From Ehrlichia sp028752135 (GTDB taxonomy: Bacteria > Pseudomonadota > Alphaproteobacteria > Rickettsiales > Anaplasmataceae), in assembly GCA_028752135.1 (NCBI GenBank), contig CP082782.1, positions 682,001 to 746,000 on the forward strand: a DNA stretch of 64,000 bases. Reading direction: 5' to 3'. How positions within the stretch are numbered: position 1 is the stretch's first letter; each line of letters starts with the position of its first letter. The translations under genes and the position numbers were made by a program. Below, piece after piece: positions 1-9,385 of the stretch. The notes under the pieces were generated by a model. That model searched no databases. It was not told the DNA's origin and saw only the letters and a list, made by a program, of their open reading frames with translations.

Positions 1-1
1 T

Positions 2-175
2 TTATTTACAGAGGATACCGAATATTATATTCCGGTGATGGACGGCGTAAAACTTATGTGGGAGTCAGCTAACACATTAAAAAAGCTATGTATGGCTGAG
101 TCGAAGGAACGACCTGCAACTGTTAGTAGTACTCCTCATGTTCTTTCTCATCAAGACTCTAGAATTAGAAGTTAA
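2..175 (+). CDS. C-terminal end of a family A coiled-coil protein, cut by the window edge
   Basis: Reading from base 2 gives 57 residues to a TAA stop at 173-175. The tail (…RPATVSSTPHVLSH…) resembles the Ser/Pro-rich tails of the following paralogues (…VNSDPDVTSC… in the next gene and …VSSIPYC… in the one after). It is on the same strand and is followed by the same kind of gap. The start, membrane hairpin and most of the coil lie outside the window. Family membership rests on the tail and position only. Function unknown. Confidence 0.7.
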   Translation, partial: LFTEDTEYYIPVMDGVKLMWESANTLKKLCMAESKERPATVSSTPHVLSHQDSRIRS

Positions 176-220
176 TATATTAATTAAGATTAATATTAAT
201 ATATAACATTTAATCTAATG

Positions 221-300
221 GTTAAGATTTTTACCTTGAAAGATCAGGTAAAATTGTTCAGATTGTTAAGAATATAGGAATTATAGTATTATCAGTCCAT
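221..300 (+). repeat. Conserved family A upstream block, copy 1
   Basis: Contains the recurring core TTGTTCAGATTGTTAAG followed by TTATAGTATTA, the pattern found before most family A genes. It ends about 130 bp before the start at 431. A -10-like TATACT lies at 400-405. The role of the block is unknown. Confidence 0.6.
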
Positions 301-430
301 TAAAAGGAACAAGCAAAAACTAGTATGTTAATTAATATTAAAAATATTTATAAATTAACTTATACTTTAAGTTTTTTATCTTTTGTAAAATATATAATGT
401 ATACTGAGTAAAATTTTAATATTGTTTTAT

Positions 431-1456
431 ATGATAACATCTAAGAAAAAATTAGCAGGAATAGCATTAATAGTATTAGCAATTATTTGTGCATATATAG
501 TATTTGTAATGTATCTTACAAAAGTTGTTGAATTTAATCAGCATCATAGTGGTTGGTTTACATTGTTACCTTGTATATTGCTGTTAGGTGTTGGTTTGTT
601 ACTTTCAAGTAAAATTAGTAAGTGTCTTATAAAAGAATCTGAAGATGGTAATCTGAAAGTTCAAGAAGAATCAGAAGAAAGTATTAACGATATTGCGGAA
701 GATGTTTATCAAAGAAAAATAGATCGTACTACATCACAAATCAAGGAAATACTACCACTAGCTAGTTCGACAGAAACTGAAAAATCAGCACTTCTGAGTT
801 TTCAAGAACAGAGGAATGTGATATTAGAAGAAATTTACACAAATGAGCATTCACTGCAAGAATTAAATAGTTTATTAGATAGCTTGGTAAAGTCACAAAA
901 AGAAGAGCTTAGTGGCTTCCTAAGTGGAGAAAATAAAGTATTTAGTGTACATCCAGATTTAAAGTCTCTACTGCAAGAATTACAAGAATTACAAGAAAGT
1001 TATGCGTTGTCTTTGCGATCTTATTGTGAAAGCTATGTATACTACGTCAAAGTGAGGGGAAGTAATTTACCAGCTTTTGGTGAATTTAATGGAGGTGCCT
1101 TAAGTATAATAATGCATGCACGACAAGTTAGCTCATGTGAACAGAAATGGAATGAAGTAAGGAATATAGTATTAAAGATGAAGGAAAAAGTAGCAATAAT
1201 AACAAATCAAATTAGTAATTTAAAAGTGCAACAACATGTAGATGATAGTTTTATTGATCAGTGTAATGAATGGATAAAAATTGACCTAATAGCGGAATAT
1301 CATGGTAAAATTGTAATTCATTTGTATAATCTAAAACGTTGTTTTAGAGAATTAAATAAAATTGTACAGGATATTACTGACTTAGAAGAGAATCCTATAA
1401 CTGTTAATAGTGATCCTGATGTTACTTCTTGTCAAAACCCTCAGATTAACAAGTAA
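431..1456 (+). CDS. Family A membrane-hairpin coiled-coil protein
   Basis: 341 residues. I start at ATG 431 (MITSKKKLAG) rather than the in-frame TTG at 422, because the paralogues begin with the same basic MxSKKKL pattern; there is no clear Shine-Dalgarno. Two hydrophobic segments (about 8-28 and 41-61) flank a short loop containing KVVEFNQ. Basic residues before the first and after the second predict both ends on the same, cytoplasmic, side. The rest is a Glu/Lys/Leu-rich helical region carrying the family motif HPDLKSLLQELQEL near residue 175 and a Ser/Pro-containing tail. Its closest relative in the window is the broken gene that follows. Coiled-coil character is inferred from composition and heptad-like leucines; function is unknown. 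Confidence 0.85.
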   Translation: MITSKKKLAGIALIVLAIICAYIVFVMYLTKVVEFNQHHSGWFTLLPCILLLGVGLLLSSKISKCLIKESEDGNLKVQEESEESINDIAEDVYQRKIDRTTSQIKEILPLASSTETEKSALLSFQEQRNVILEEIYTNEHSLQELNSLLDSLVKSQKEELSGFLSGENKVFSVHPDLKSLLQELQELQESYALSLRSYCESYVYYVKVRGSNLPAFGEFNGGALSIIMHARQVSSCEQKWNEVRNIVLKMKEKVAIITNQISNLKVQQHVDDSFIDQCNEWIKIDLIAEYHGKIVIHLYNLKRCFRELNKIVQDITDLEENPITVNSDPDVTSCQNPQINK

Positions 1457-1660
1457 TATAGGTCTACAAATGTAGTATTTAATCTAGTGATTTAGATAGA
1501 TGTATAAAGTTTGTTGTATAAGGGTAGTTAAAGTTTTTTACTTAAAAACTAATAAAATTAGTAAATATTAAGTAATATTCATAAATTAACTTATATTTTT
1601 AAATTTATTTACTTTTTTATAAATATGTGATACACTTAGTAAGTTTTTTAATTTTTTTGT

Positions 1661-2668
1661 ATGATGACACCTAAAAAAAAATTAATGGCAACAGCACTAT
1701 TAGCGGTTCTTTATTCCTCTATAGTACTTGTATTGTATTTTGCACAGATTATTAAATTTAATCAACATAGTAATGGTTGGTTTGCGTTATTACCTTATAT
1801 ATTTCTATTAGGTATTGGATTATTATTTTCAAGTAAAATTGGTGGATACCTTACAAAAGAAAAAGGTAGTAATCTAAAATTTCCAAAAAAATCAAAGAGA
1901 AGTATCAAGGATACTGTAGAAAATACTAATCAAAAGGAAGTAAACGATATTAGTGATGTATCACAACCAATACTGACTAGTTCAACAGAAACTGTGAAAC
2001 TATCACCTTTGGACTTTAAAGAGCAACAGCGTATACGTATAATATCAGAAGAAATTGACAATAATAAACATTTACTGCAAAAATCAAAAAAAGTTTTAAT
2101 GACTTAATTGAAAAAAATAGAGGAAATTAATAACTTGCTAGATAAGGAAACTAAAGAATTTAGCATTCATCCAAATTTAAAGTCTTTGATGCAAGACTTA
2201 CAAGAATTGCAAAAACATCATGTATCATCTTTAGAATCTTTTTGTAAAGATTATGCGCACTACACCGAATCCAAATTAAGTTGTTTGTTAGCTTCTGATG
2301 AATTTGATAAGGATGCGTTTCAAACATATGAACAACAATCTGACTTGTATTGTCAGAAATGGAGTAATGTAAAGAGTATAGTGTCAAAGATGAATGGAAA
2401 ACGAGCAGCAGTAATAAATGAAATTGGTGATCTGAAAAGACAACAATGTATATCAGATGCTTTTATTAGTCAGTGCAATGAAGTATTGGATATTAGTTTG
2501 ATAAGGGAATACCATACTAGAGTTACAATTCACTTGGGTAAGCTAATAGATTATTCTAAGGAATTAACTGCAATTGTAGATGTGGTTGCTATCAAGTTAG
2601 AAGCAAAGAAGAATTATGCAACTGTTAGTAGTATTCCCTATTGTCAACTTTCTCAACTTAGCAAATAA
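1661..2668 (+). pseudogene. Family A gene split by two compensating A-run indels
   Basis: Two open halves lie in the same frame (1661-2107 and 2108-2668), separated only by TAA 2105-2107. The first half holds the membrane hairpin (MMTPKKKLM start, loop with IIKFNQH); the second holds HPNLKSLMQDLQEL and the C-terminal coil. The stop lies between two runs of seven A (2086-2092 and 2111-2117). Adding one A to the first run and removing one from the second gives SFNDLIEKIEEINNLLDK, which aligns without gaps to YKEMDKKQRIIDSLLEK of the gene at 20901. The original gene would encode about 335 residues. A -10-like TGATACACT lies at 1628-1636. It could be a dead gene, a slippage-rescued gene, or a double homopolymer sequencing error. 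Confidence 0.8.
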
Positions 2669-2758
2669 TATATTGATAGGATTATAGCACTATAGGTGTA
2701 TGAAGTGTAAATTTCATCAGTAAGTTAGTGTAAGTGTCTATTGTGTAATAAAGATGCT

Positions 2759-2840
2759 TGGATTTTTACCTAAAGTAGAGATTAGTGAAATTACTCAGAT
2801 TGCTGAAGGAATTGCATAAAAGTAGTATTGCGGATTCTAC
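2759..2840 (+). repeat. Conserved family A upstream block, copy 2
   Basis: Core ATTACTCAGATTGCTGAAGG followed by GCATAAAAGTAGTATTG, matching the other copies. A TATACT -10 candidate follows at 2917-2922, before the start at 2961. Confidence 0.6.
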
Positions 2841-2960
2841 AAAGTACTAATAGATGTTAAGTAATATTTATATATTAATTTATATGTTAAATTTATTTAT
2901 TTTCTGAAATAATTAGTATACTTTAGTAAAGTTAATAATATATTTGTATGTGCATCGTTT

Positions 2961-3565
2961 ATGGTTTCTAAAAAAGAATTATTAGGAGTGTTTCTAATAT
3001 TAGGAGCAATTATCCTTATATCTGTAATGTTAGGGTTATATTGTACAAAAATTGTCAAGTTTGATCAGAGTCATGTTGGATTTGTTCTGATAATATTTAC
3101 TATGTTAATTATTGGTGTTATATCCCTATCTTTAAATAAAAGTGATAAGTCTTGTGTAGAGAAGGATAGTAGTCCACAGGCTAAGGCAGCAGCTGCAGCA
3201 ATTCTTAGGGAACAGCAATTTCAGCAATCATCTACAGAGGTAGTAGTTGCAATACCATCTCCTAAGGATAAAGTTGATAAATTACAAAAAAAGTGTGATA
3301 GTCCACAAGCTAAGACGACAGCTGCAACAGTTCTTAGGGAACAACAATTTCAGCAATTATCTACAGAGGTAGTAGTTGCAATACCATCTCCTAAGGATAA
3401 AGTTGATAAATTGCCAAAAAGGGTGATAGTCCACAGACTAAGGCAGCAGCTGCAGCAATTCTTAGGAAACAACAATCCCAACAATCACCTACAGGGGGAA
3501 TAATTATGACACCATCTAATACAACACATACGCCAATCCTTAGGGAACAGAGACAATCTAGGTAA
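2961..3565 (+). pseudogene. Family A N-terminus followed by a 43-residue tandem repeat, frameshifted
   Basis: ATG 2961 (MVSKKELLG) opens a membrane hairpin with two hydrophobic segments around KIVKFDQ. Next comes a Gln/Ala/Ser-rich tandem repeat of 43 residues (…LREQQFQQ.STEVVV…) instead of the usual coil. As written, the frame runs to TGA/TAA-type termination by 3503. In repeat copy 3 the A run at 3416-3420 is one base short compared with copy 2. Restoring it continues the repeat in frame (DSPQTKAAAAAILRKQQ…) to TAA 3563-3565. The coil body is missing or lies in the degraded DNA that follows. Repeat-bearing proteins are typical of Ehrlichia surface and secreted antigens, but no relation to a named one was recognised. 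Confidence 0.7.
3171..3500 (+). repeat. 129-bp tandem repeat, about 2.6 copies
   Basis: The word AGTCCACA begins at 3171, 3300 and 3428, giving spacings of 129 and 128 bp. The unit is 43 codons; the 1-bp shorter second spacing is the frameshift at the A run 3416-3420. Copies 1 and 2 are nearly identical, copy 3 is partial and more diverged. Confidence 0.85.
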
Positions 3566-4110
3566 AACACTGTATGAGCTTACTATATCCTCAAAGTAAT
3601 GGACAATCAAATATAAATTTGAAAACCAGCATCTGCACTAAGTAGTCTGATTATTATGAATTAAGTAATAGTTTAGAAAGAGTAAGGTTTTCAAAATAAA
3701 ATACTGGAAAAATAAAAAGGTAAGCATTACATTAAAAAAAAGCTACTGTAAATCTTTCAAAAGTTATGCAAAAGTGATATTGTATATTTCGGAGACCGTC
3801 AATGTTTTATAAGTGGATTAAAAAAATAAGAAGTATTATTGATGGTAGATAAAGTTAATGCTGATTTAATAAGAAATGTATTGATAATGCTAGATATAGA
3901 TGAAAGAGCTAGATAATAAACTGAAAAAGTAAGGAAGGAAATAATCAATAAAATTAGCATTCTGAGAAGATAAGATAGCACATAAGATATTATTCTTAAT
4001 TGGAGGTGTACTTATGGTTAGTTTAATTCATATATGGGTACCTTAAAAAATTCGATTAGATATCAAATTGAAAAACTATATATCATAAGAAAGTTGTATT
4101 CTAGATAAAC
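3566..4110 (+). pseudogene. Degraded remains of a family A coil
   Basis: No long frame remains, but short translated pieces match the family. Bases 3646-3699 read SDYYELSNSLERVRFSK, like DELSSDLERIISSK in the gene at 20901. Near 3932-3970 KEIINKISILRR resembles KEQISILEKQ of the gene at 17293. The pieces lie in the right order to be the lost body of the preceding gene or a separate decayed copy. From 4111 to 4499 I see only AT-rich DNA, with a -10-like TATACT at 4465-4470. Confidence 0.5.
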
Positions 4111-4499
4111 AAAGTTGAAAAAGCGGTAAATAATTCTGTTAATGCTGTAATTGTTTATAACTGTAATAACTATAGCAGTGTAATAAATAATCTTCTCTGA
4201 TATTTATTATATCTTGTTAGATATATTTCTACTAAGGTTCATGATGACATAGATAATATGTATATATAACTTTATTTAGTAGTTTAAAAAATTATATAAT
4301 TATATACAGTAATAATTAAGATTTTCTTCTTTAAAAATAATAAGTAGATTAGTTTAATAAGGAAATCATATATAGATTCTGTATATTATAATTATAGATA
4401 CTTTTTTATTGATATATAATATAGTAATATTTATAAATAGTATTTATTTATTAAAAATATAGATTATACTAATTAAATATTAGTTAATTGGCATAATTT

Positions 4500-5306
4500 A
4501 TGAAATCTTATAAGGAATTATTACAAGCAAGTAGTAGTAAAGAAACTGTTAGTCAAGGACAGGGTAGCTCATCTAATCTTGGGCAAGCGCAGAATATAAA
4601 ATTATCTAAGCAATTAAGTAGTTATTTGAAAAAGATTGCTACTGATAAAGCTTGTGTATTAAAAAGTATCGGATATTATAAAGTTGAGCTCGAAAAATGT
4701 GCACAATGTTTTTATGAAGTATTAGGCAAAAAACAAAAGCATTCTGAACTCTTGATGAATAGATCAGATGTTGATCCAGATTTAAAAATGCTATTGCAAG
4801 CCTTTCACAATGTACATACAGTTAGTTATATACATTGGCAAGATTATCATAAATTCTGTATAGAATATATACAAAAAAGTGAGGCATATTGTTTAGATCG
4901 CAAATTAAATGAAGATTATTTTTATACAACACATCAAAATTACCTAGTGAAAGTTGCAGAGCTCATTTCTGGATTAGATATATTAATTGAAAAAATGTCT
5001 GATATTGGATATAAATTAGGAAATAAAATTAAGATTATAGAAACACAAGATGCTACAGAGAGTCTTGTTACTCAGTTAAACCTGTATATGAATTATGAAG
5101 ATTTTAACTCTTGCAATGAGATTTTCGACGATTTGTTAGAAAAAGTGTATATTTATATTGTTAAATTAAAGGATTATACATTGCAAGAGAATAGTATTCT
5201 GATCAAACAAGAAACTATAAAAGAAGAATTTGATTCTCATATATCTATTATTGATGTTAAAAGTGTTGAACCTACTCGACGTATGAGCAAGTGTGTATTG
5301 TTATAA
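4500..5306 (+). CDS. Family A coiled-coil protein lacking the membrane hairpin
   Basis: 268 residues. It starts MKSYKELL, as the next gene does (MKSYKKL), but passes directly into a polar Ser/Gln-rich stretch with no hydrophobic segment. The body is a full family A module: CAQCFYEVLGKKQ near residue 75, DVDPDLKMLLQAF near 90, LKDYTLQENSI near 222. The simplest reading is an in-frame loss of the hairpin, giving a soluble form; use of a remote start is excluded because upstream frames close. No obvious ribosome-binding site. Function unknown. Confidence 0.8.
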   Translation: MKSYKELLQASSSKETVSQGQGSSSNLGQAQNIKLSKQLSSYLKKIATDKACVLKSIGYYKVELEKCAQCFYEVLGKKQKHSELLMNRSDVDPDLKMLLQAFHNVHTVSYIHWQDYHKFCIEYIQKSEAYCLDRKLNEDYFYTTHQNYLVKVAELISGLDILIEKMSDIGYKLGNKIKIIETQDATESLVTQLNLYMNYEDFNSCNEIFDDLLEKVYIYIVKLKDYTLQENSILIKQETIKEEFDSHISIIDVKSVEPTRRMSKCVLL

Positions 5307-5464
5307 TGGTGGGTACTAATTGTATAGTGTAACTATAGTGACTGGTTAATATTTAAATATTTTATTATAGTTTGTTATGTATGTTGAATTGTAGCAGTAT
5401 ATGTGTTACATAAAATGTAAAGTTTTAGTTTGGATATGTATAAATTTTTGTGTAAAAAATGATG

Positions 5465-5545
5465 AAAGTTTCTATCTTTAAAAGCTGATGAGTCCTTAAA
5501 ATTATTGCTAAATTATAAAAAAATCTAATATTACAGGTACTAATA
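5465..5545 (+). repeat. Conserved family A upstream block, copy 3
   Basis: The 323-bp gap before 5630 contains a weak copy of the block (TATCTTTAAAAGCTGATGAG, then ATTATTGCTAAATTAT). Upstream of it at 5396-5430 is a second shared segment, GTGTTACATAAAATGTAAAG, also seen near 11571 and 12786. Nothing else was recognised in the gap. Confidence 0.45.
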
Positions 5546-5629
5546 GTTATTAAAAAATTAAAATTTATTGATATTTAATAAGATATATAGTAATATTTTA
5601 ATAAATTAATATAGTTGTGTAATATTTGT

Positions 5630-6721
5630 ATGAAATCTTATAAAAAGTTGATAATTACTATAACACCAACATTGTTGTTGTGTGCTATTACATTCGTAAT
5701 CTTAATGTTGTATATTAAGAAAGTTATTGAATTTAATTCAGTTAATATTAGAAAGACTGCAATATTTGGATCTATATTAATATTAGGGTGTCTTGGTATT
5801 ACATTTTTTTTATTAAATAGCCTTAAGTCTAGCGAGAAAGCTGTACAGGCACAAGATTTACCTAGCCATAGCCCAGGTCAATTAGTTGCTGGAAATGGTG
5901 AACGATCTGAGCAAGAAAATGGTAATGAAACAGTAGAGGATGCAGCAGCAACTAGAGAGGATGAACCTGAATTATATGTTGGAGAAAGTAGTTTACCTAG
6001 TGTCGTATCATTATCTGCAGGTGATGAAGATCCAGGTTTGCTAAGTAGTAATCCTATAGACTCATTAGTTGTGCAAAATAATCTTTCTGGCAAGAAGGAT
6101 ATGTTATTAGCTGAAATACTGGGATGTGATGATGATATATCAAACATAAAGAATAAGATTGCTAAATCCTTGTTACGTCACAAGGATATTGTTGACAAGT
6201 TAAAGGTTGAGTTAAAAAGTAATGATGAATCAAGATCTTTTTATACTAGGTTGAATACTTTGTTAAAAGATGAAGAAGATTGTCAAAAGTTAGTAGAAGA
6301 ATATAAAATATTATTTGAAAACTACTTACAATATATTGAGCAACTATCTTCTGGTATTATTAAACTTGATGTTGAAGTTTTTGATTCATTACGTAATCAG
6401 TTATTTAACGCAAGTAATGCTGTTGTTCAGAAATATCAACCTTTTATAAGTGCTAGATCATTACTAAATTTTAGTAAAGTAGATTTGTCGGATAAAGCTT
6501 GTGAATTGTATGAACAGTATGAAGAAATTAGTGATATAGTGCGTGAATCTTATAATGATCTTATGAACGATTTAAGCAAATTATGTTCTCTTAAGGGAGA
6601 ATTATATGATTTGTTTGATGCATCGATGGAAAGGAAAGAAATAACAAAAGCTCATAAGATGTTGCATGGCGATGTTATTACTAATCCTTTTAGTATGGAC
6701 GGTAAAGATAGAGGTTTATAA
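5630..6721 (+). CDS. Family A membrane-hairpin coiled-coil protein with acidic linker
   Basis: 363 residues from ATG 5630 (MKSYKKLIITI). An upstream in-frame TTG (5615) is less likely because the preceding paralogue starts at the same MKSYK. Hydrophobic segments at about 7-28 and 42-62 flank KKVIEFNSVN. Residues 67-150 form an acidic, Ser/Gly/Ala-rich linker, then the coil begins with a KHKDIVDKLK-like segment. The canonical PDLK motif is not evident and the C-terminus lacks the LQE..I motif, so this is one of the more diverged members. Confidence 0.82.
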   Translation: MKSYKKLIITITPTLLLCAITFVILMLYIKKVIEFNSVNIRKTAIFGSILILGCLGITFFLLNSLKSSEKAVQAQDLPSHSPGQLVAGNGERSEQENGNETVEDAAATREDEPELYVGESSLPSVVSLSAGDEDPGLLSSNPIDSLVVQNNLSGKKDMLLAEILGCDDDISNIKNKIAKSLLRHKDIVDKLKVELKSNDESRSFYTRLNTLLKDEEDCQKLVEEYKILFENYLQYIEQLSSGIIKLDVEVFDSLRNQLFNASNAVVQKYQPFISARSLLNFSKVDLSDKACELYEQYEEISDIVRESYNDLMNDLSKLCSLKGELYDLFDASMERKEITKAHKMLHGDVITNPFSMDGKDRGL

Positions 6722-7204
6722 TAATTATTTGTATTACGTAACTGTAGAAAAAGAACAAAACTTTATTAAATAAAATAGTATGCTATTTTAGTTGATAAAA
6801 AATTTTTATGTTATTAAAGAATTACATAAAGGTTTTAATCTTACAGGTTATGTATTTTTTATGTCTAAAACATTTAGTAAATAATTTCATGATAGTTTTA
6901 GTCAGTGGTTATAATGGTATTACTATTGCATGTTAAAAAGGTTGTCGGGGTGAAAATTCTGATAAAAGTTGAAGTTTATATATAATGGTAAGTTTGAAAA
7001 AGTTATGTAAATTATACATATTATTGTGGTGTATGCTGTAAAAATTATAGTATTATACTGCTGTAAAATTTCATATAAGTTTCTGTTGTATAAATAGTGG
7101 GGAAGGGTTCTTTCCTAAAGATTAGTTGATTTTTTAACTAATATTGTTTTTTTTTGAATATTATGTTATACTAATAGTATGGTTAGCATATTATTTATAA
7201 TCCC
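6722..7204 (+). other. Intergenic region with promoter of the next gene
   Basis: 483 bp without a gene. A partial match to the upstream block lies at about 6805-6865 (TTATTAAAGAATTACATAAA). An extended -10 candidate TGTTATACT is at 7164-7172, about 33 bp before the ATG at 7205. An AT-only inverted repeat (7121-7127/7136-7142) precedes a T run; I do not call it a terminator. Confidence 0.45.
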
Positions 7205-9032
7205 ATGAAGTGTGAGAAAAATTTAGTAAGTCACATAGCAATTATAGTATTTGGCATATTTAGCTTTGTATTAGTAATGAGCCTGCTGTTTAGTAGTAAC
7301 AAAAAAAGTTTCTCTGACCCAGGTAATATTGCAAAGATTATTGTGCTTTTTGTCTTATTTATAGGTGTTGGATTATTAATTTTAGATAGGGTTAATAAAC
7401 ACATTGAGTTTAATAGATTTTCAAAGCAAGTGATATCTAATCTCAAACTACTTACTGATACTCCATATGGTCATCGTGATATTCTAAGTTCTAATTATAA
7501 TTTTATAAATGAGTGTCATAAACAACTTAAATTAACAGGATCTATTTTTTTCTGTCCAGAATTTAAGAGTTATTTTGATAATTTGTTAAATAAAATGATT
7601 GGCTATAATATATTTGTAAAAAGTCAGTCTGGTAATCTGTATGTAGATGATAATGCAATAAAAAGTAGATTGAGCAAAGAAGAAAGAATATTAGTTGTGT
7701 TAGCAGCGCAATTGCTTATGGAAAATCCTATGTTAAGTGTTATGTATTCTGGATCAATTCTTTGTTACATTTCAAAATTATCTTGGTGCTCTATAAAAGA
7801 TGAATCACTAATAGACCGTCAAAATGCTGCTATAAAAATAGTCGAATTATTAGATAACAAGGTTTATGGTATTGCTAATTGGAAAAAATTAAGTAGTGAA
7901 TTGTCTAAATCATTTGGTGTGATCATAGAAAATAATAAAAGTACCTTAGAAATAAATCCTGAATATTTGTGTAGTGAGAATATAAGTCATTTTAAGAAAG
8001 AAAGTGTTTTAAGAAGCTTATTAAAAATTGCTAATTTAAAGTATTATTCTATAGATATTCTTGAGGGAAGCCCAGTCAGAGAAGGTATTGAGAAAGCGCT
8101 TAATATAATAGATTATTGTTGTAAGAGAAGTAATAAAAATGATGTTAATGATATAATTACTAAACTGAGTGAGGAGAGTTCTGATGTAATTGATATAAGA
8201 GCAGGTTTTTTTATAAAGAGAGAGAAAACATCTAAATTTTCTGATTTATTGAAAAAGCAGGTATAATATTAAAACAAGAAGATAATAAGCAGGAACATAA
8301 AGAAGATAGTAGTACAGTAATAGATGTGAAATCGAGTCCTGTTCTGAAGTCATATACTTATTATGATTACTTAGAATTTAAGTTACAGGAGATCTGCTAT
8401 CAAAAGGATAGTCTCTTAGAAGAAATAAGTAGTGGTCAGAGTGAACTGCGTGGACATGTGATGCACTTTTATAAAGAGCTAAATAAGCACCAACATCTTT
8501 TTTTAGATTACTCGGGAAAAAGAAGAAGATATTTAATACCGATCCAGGTTTTAAATCTCTACTACAAAAGTGCCGAGAATTGCATATTGCTTATTCTAAC
8601 CTTTGGAAACAGTATTGTGACCTTTGTGTGAATCAAATTGATAGCAATAAGAATTATTGTGTGGAGTTTAAAGATGTCGTTTATGACGGATGTGTCTTTC
8701 ATGACAGATATGTAGGTCAGCTTTACATGAGAAATAGATTACTTGATAAAATTAATGCTGCACATGTGAAATTGTGGGATGCAGTAAGTAAATTCATTAG
8801 TATTCCAGAAGTAAAATATTCTATCAAAGAAGAAATGCTTGATATGTTAGAGGAAAGTATAAGTTATGATTGGGTTACATCATGCAATGAAGCAATAGAA
8901 ATCTTACTTGAGCGTCAAAGGAGTAATATTGTTACATTAAAGAATTGTGTATTGCAAGAAAATGATATTAAAGCTAGAGTGCGGAAAGCAAGAGATAATC
9001 CTGAATCTAATGTTGCTGCTGCTAGTTTGTAG
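7205..9032 (+). pseudogene. Hairpin + middle domain + family A coil, broken by frameshifts
   Basis: The first part (7205-8266, 353 codons) is intact. It has hydrophobic segments at about 7-29 and 41-60, then a globular-looking domain (FFCPEFKSYF near 120, AAQLLMENPMLSVMY near 170, NWKKLSSEL near 225). The same domain occurs in the gene at 24892, where it continues into a coil. Here the coil follows in other frames: from about 8260 (KQEDNKQEHKED…) to 8631, then from about 8532 (FNTDPGFKSLLQKCREL) to TAG 9032, ending with the family motif LKNCVLQENDI. At least two frameshifts are needed, near A runs at about 8252-8256 and 8517-8527. The first half could still make a hairpin plus middle-domain protein. 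Confidence 0.75.
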
Positions 9033-9180
9033 TCCTATTGTTGTAATAATATTTGTTTGGTTTACCTAATTAAAATAACATTTATAGTTTAAGGTTATAT
9101 TGTAGAACTATACTAAGGTAAATAAAAAGCAGTATTGTTTGCATGGTGGTATATGTAATTTTTATTGCCGAAAGGTATTT

Positions 9181-9290
9181 AAGATTTTGATTCTAGAGGT
9201 CAATAGATTCCTCAGATGATTAAGGCAATGGTATAGAAGTTTAACTATAAAATAAAGTAGTTTAATTATTTTCTGTAAGTTCTATGTTAA
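9181..9290 (+). repeat. Conserved family A upstream block, copy 4
   Basis: Core AGGTCAATAGATTCCTCAGA, then GATTAAGGCAATGGTATAGA. It lies in the 353-bp gap before the relic at 9386, showing that the block persists before dead genes. Nothing else was seen in 9033-9385. Confidence 0.6.
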
Positions 9291-9385
9291 AAATGTAAAT
9301 TGATGTCATAATATTAATAAGTATTTGCTTATTTATTATAATTTATTAATTTTTATTATATAATACGTTTGTTTATATAGGACTT

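Noticed and set aside
3799..3981. Minus-strand hydrophobic frame of 60 codons
   Set aside because: It overlaps DNA that translates on the + strand into family A coil fragments; the hydrophobicity is an antisense effect.
5878..6147. Minus-strand Ser/Pro-rich frame of 89 codons
   Set aside because: Antisense of the acidic linker in the 5630 gene; no independent support.
7121..7155. Inverted repeat ATTAGTT…AACTAAT followed by a T run
   Set aside because: Stem is AT-only with 7 pairs and lies just before the promoter of the next gene, nearly 400 bp after the previous stop; chance is likely in this composition.
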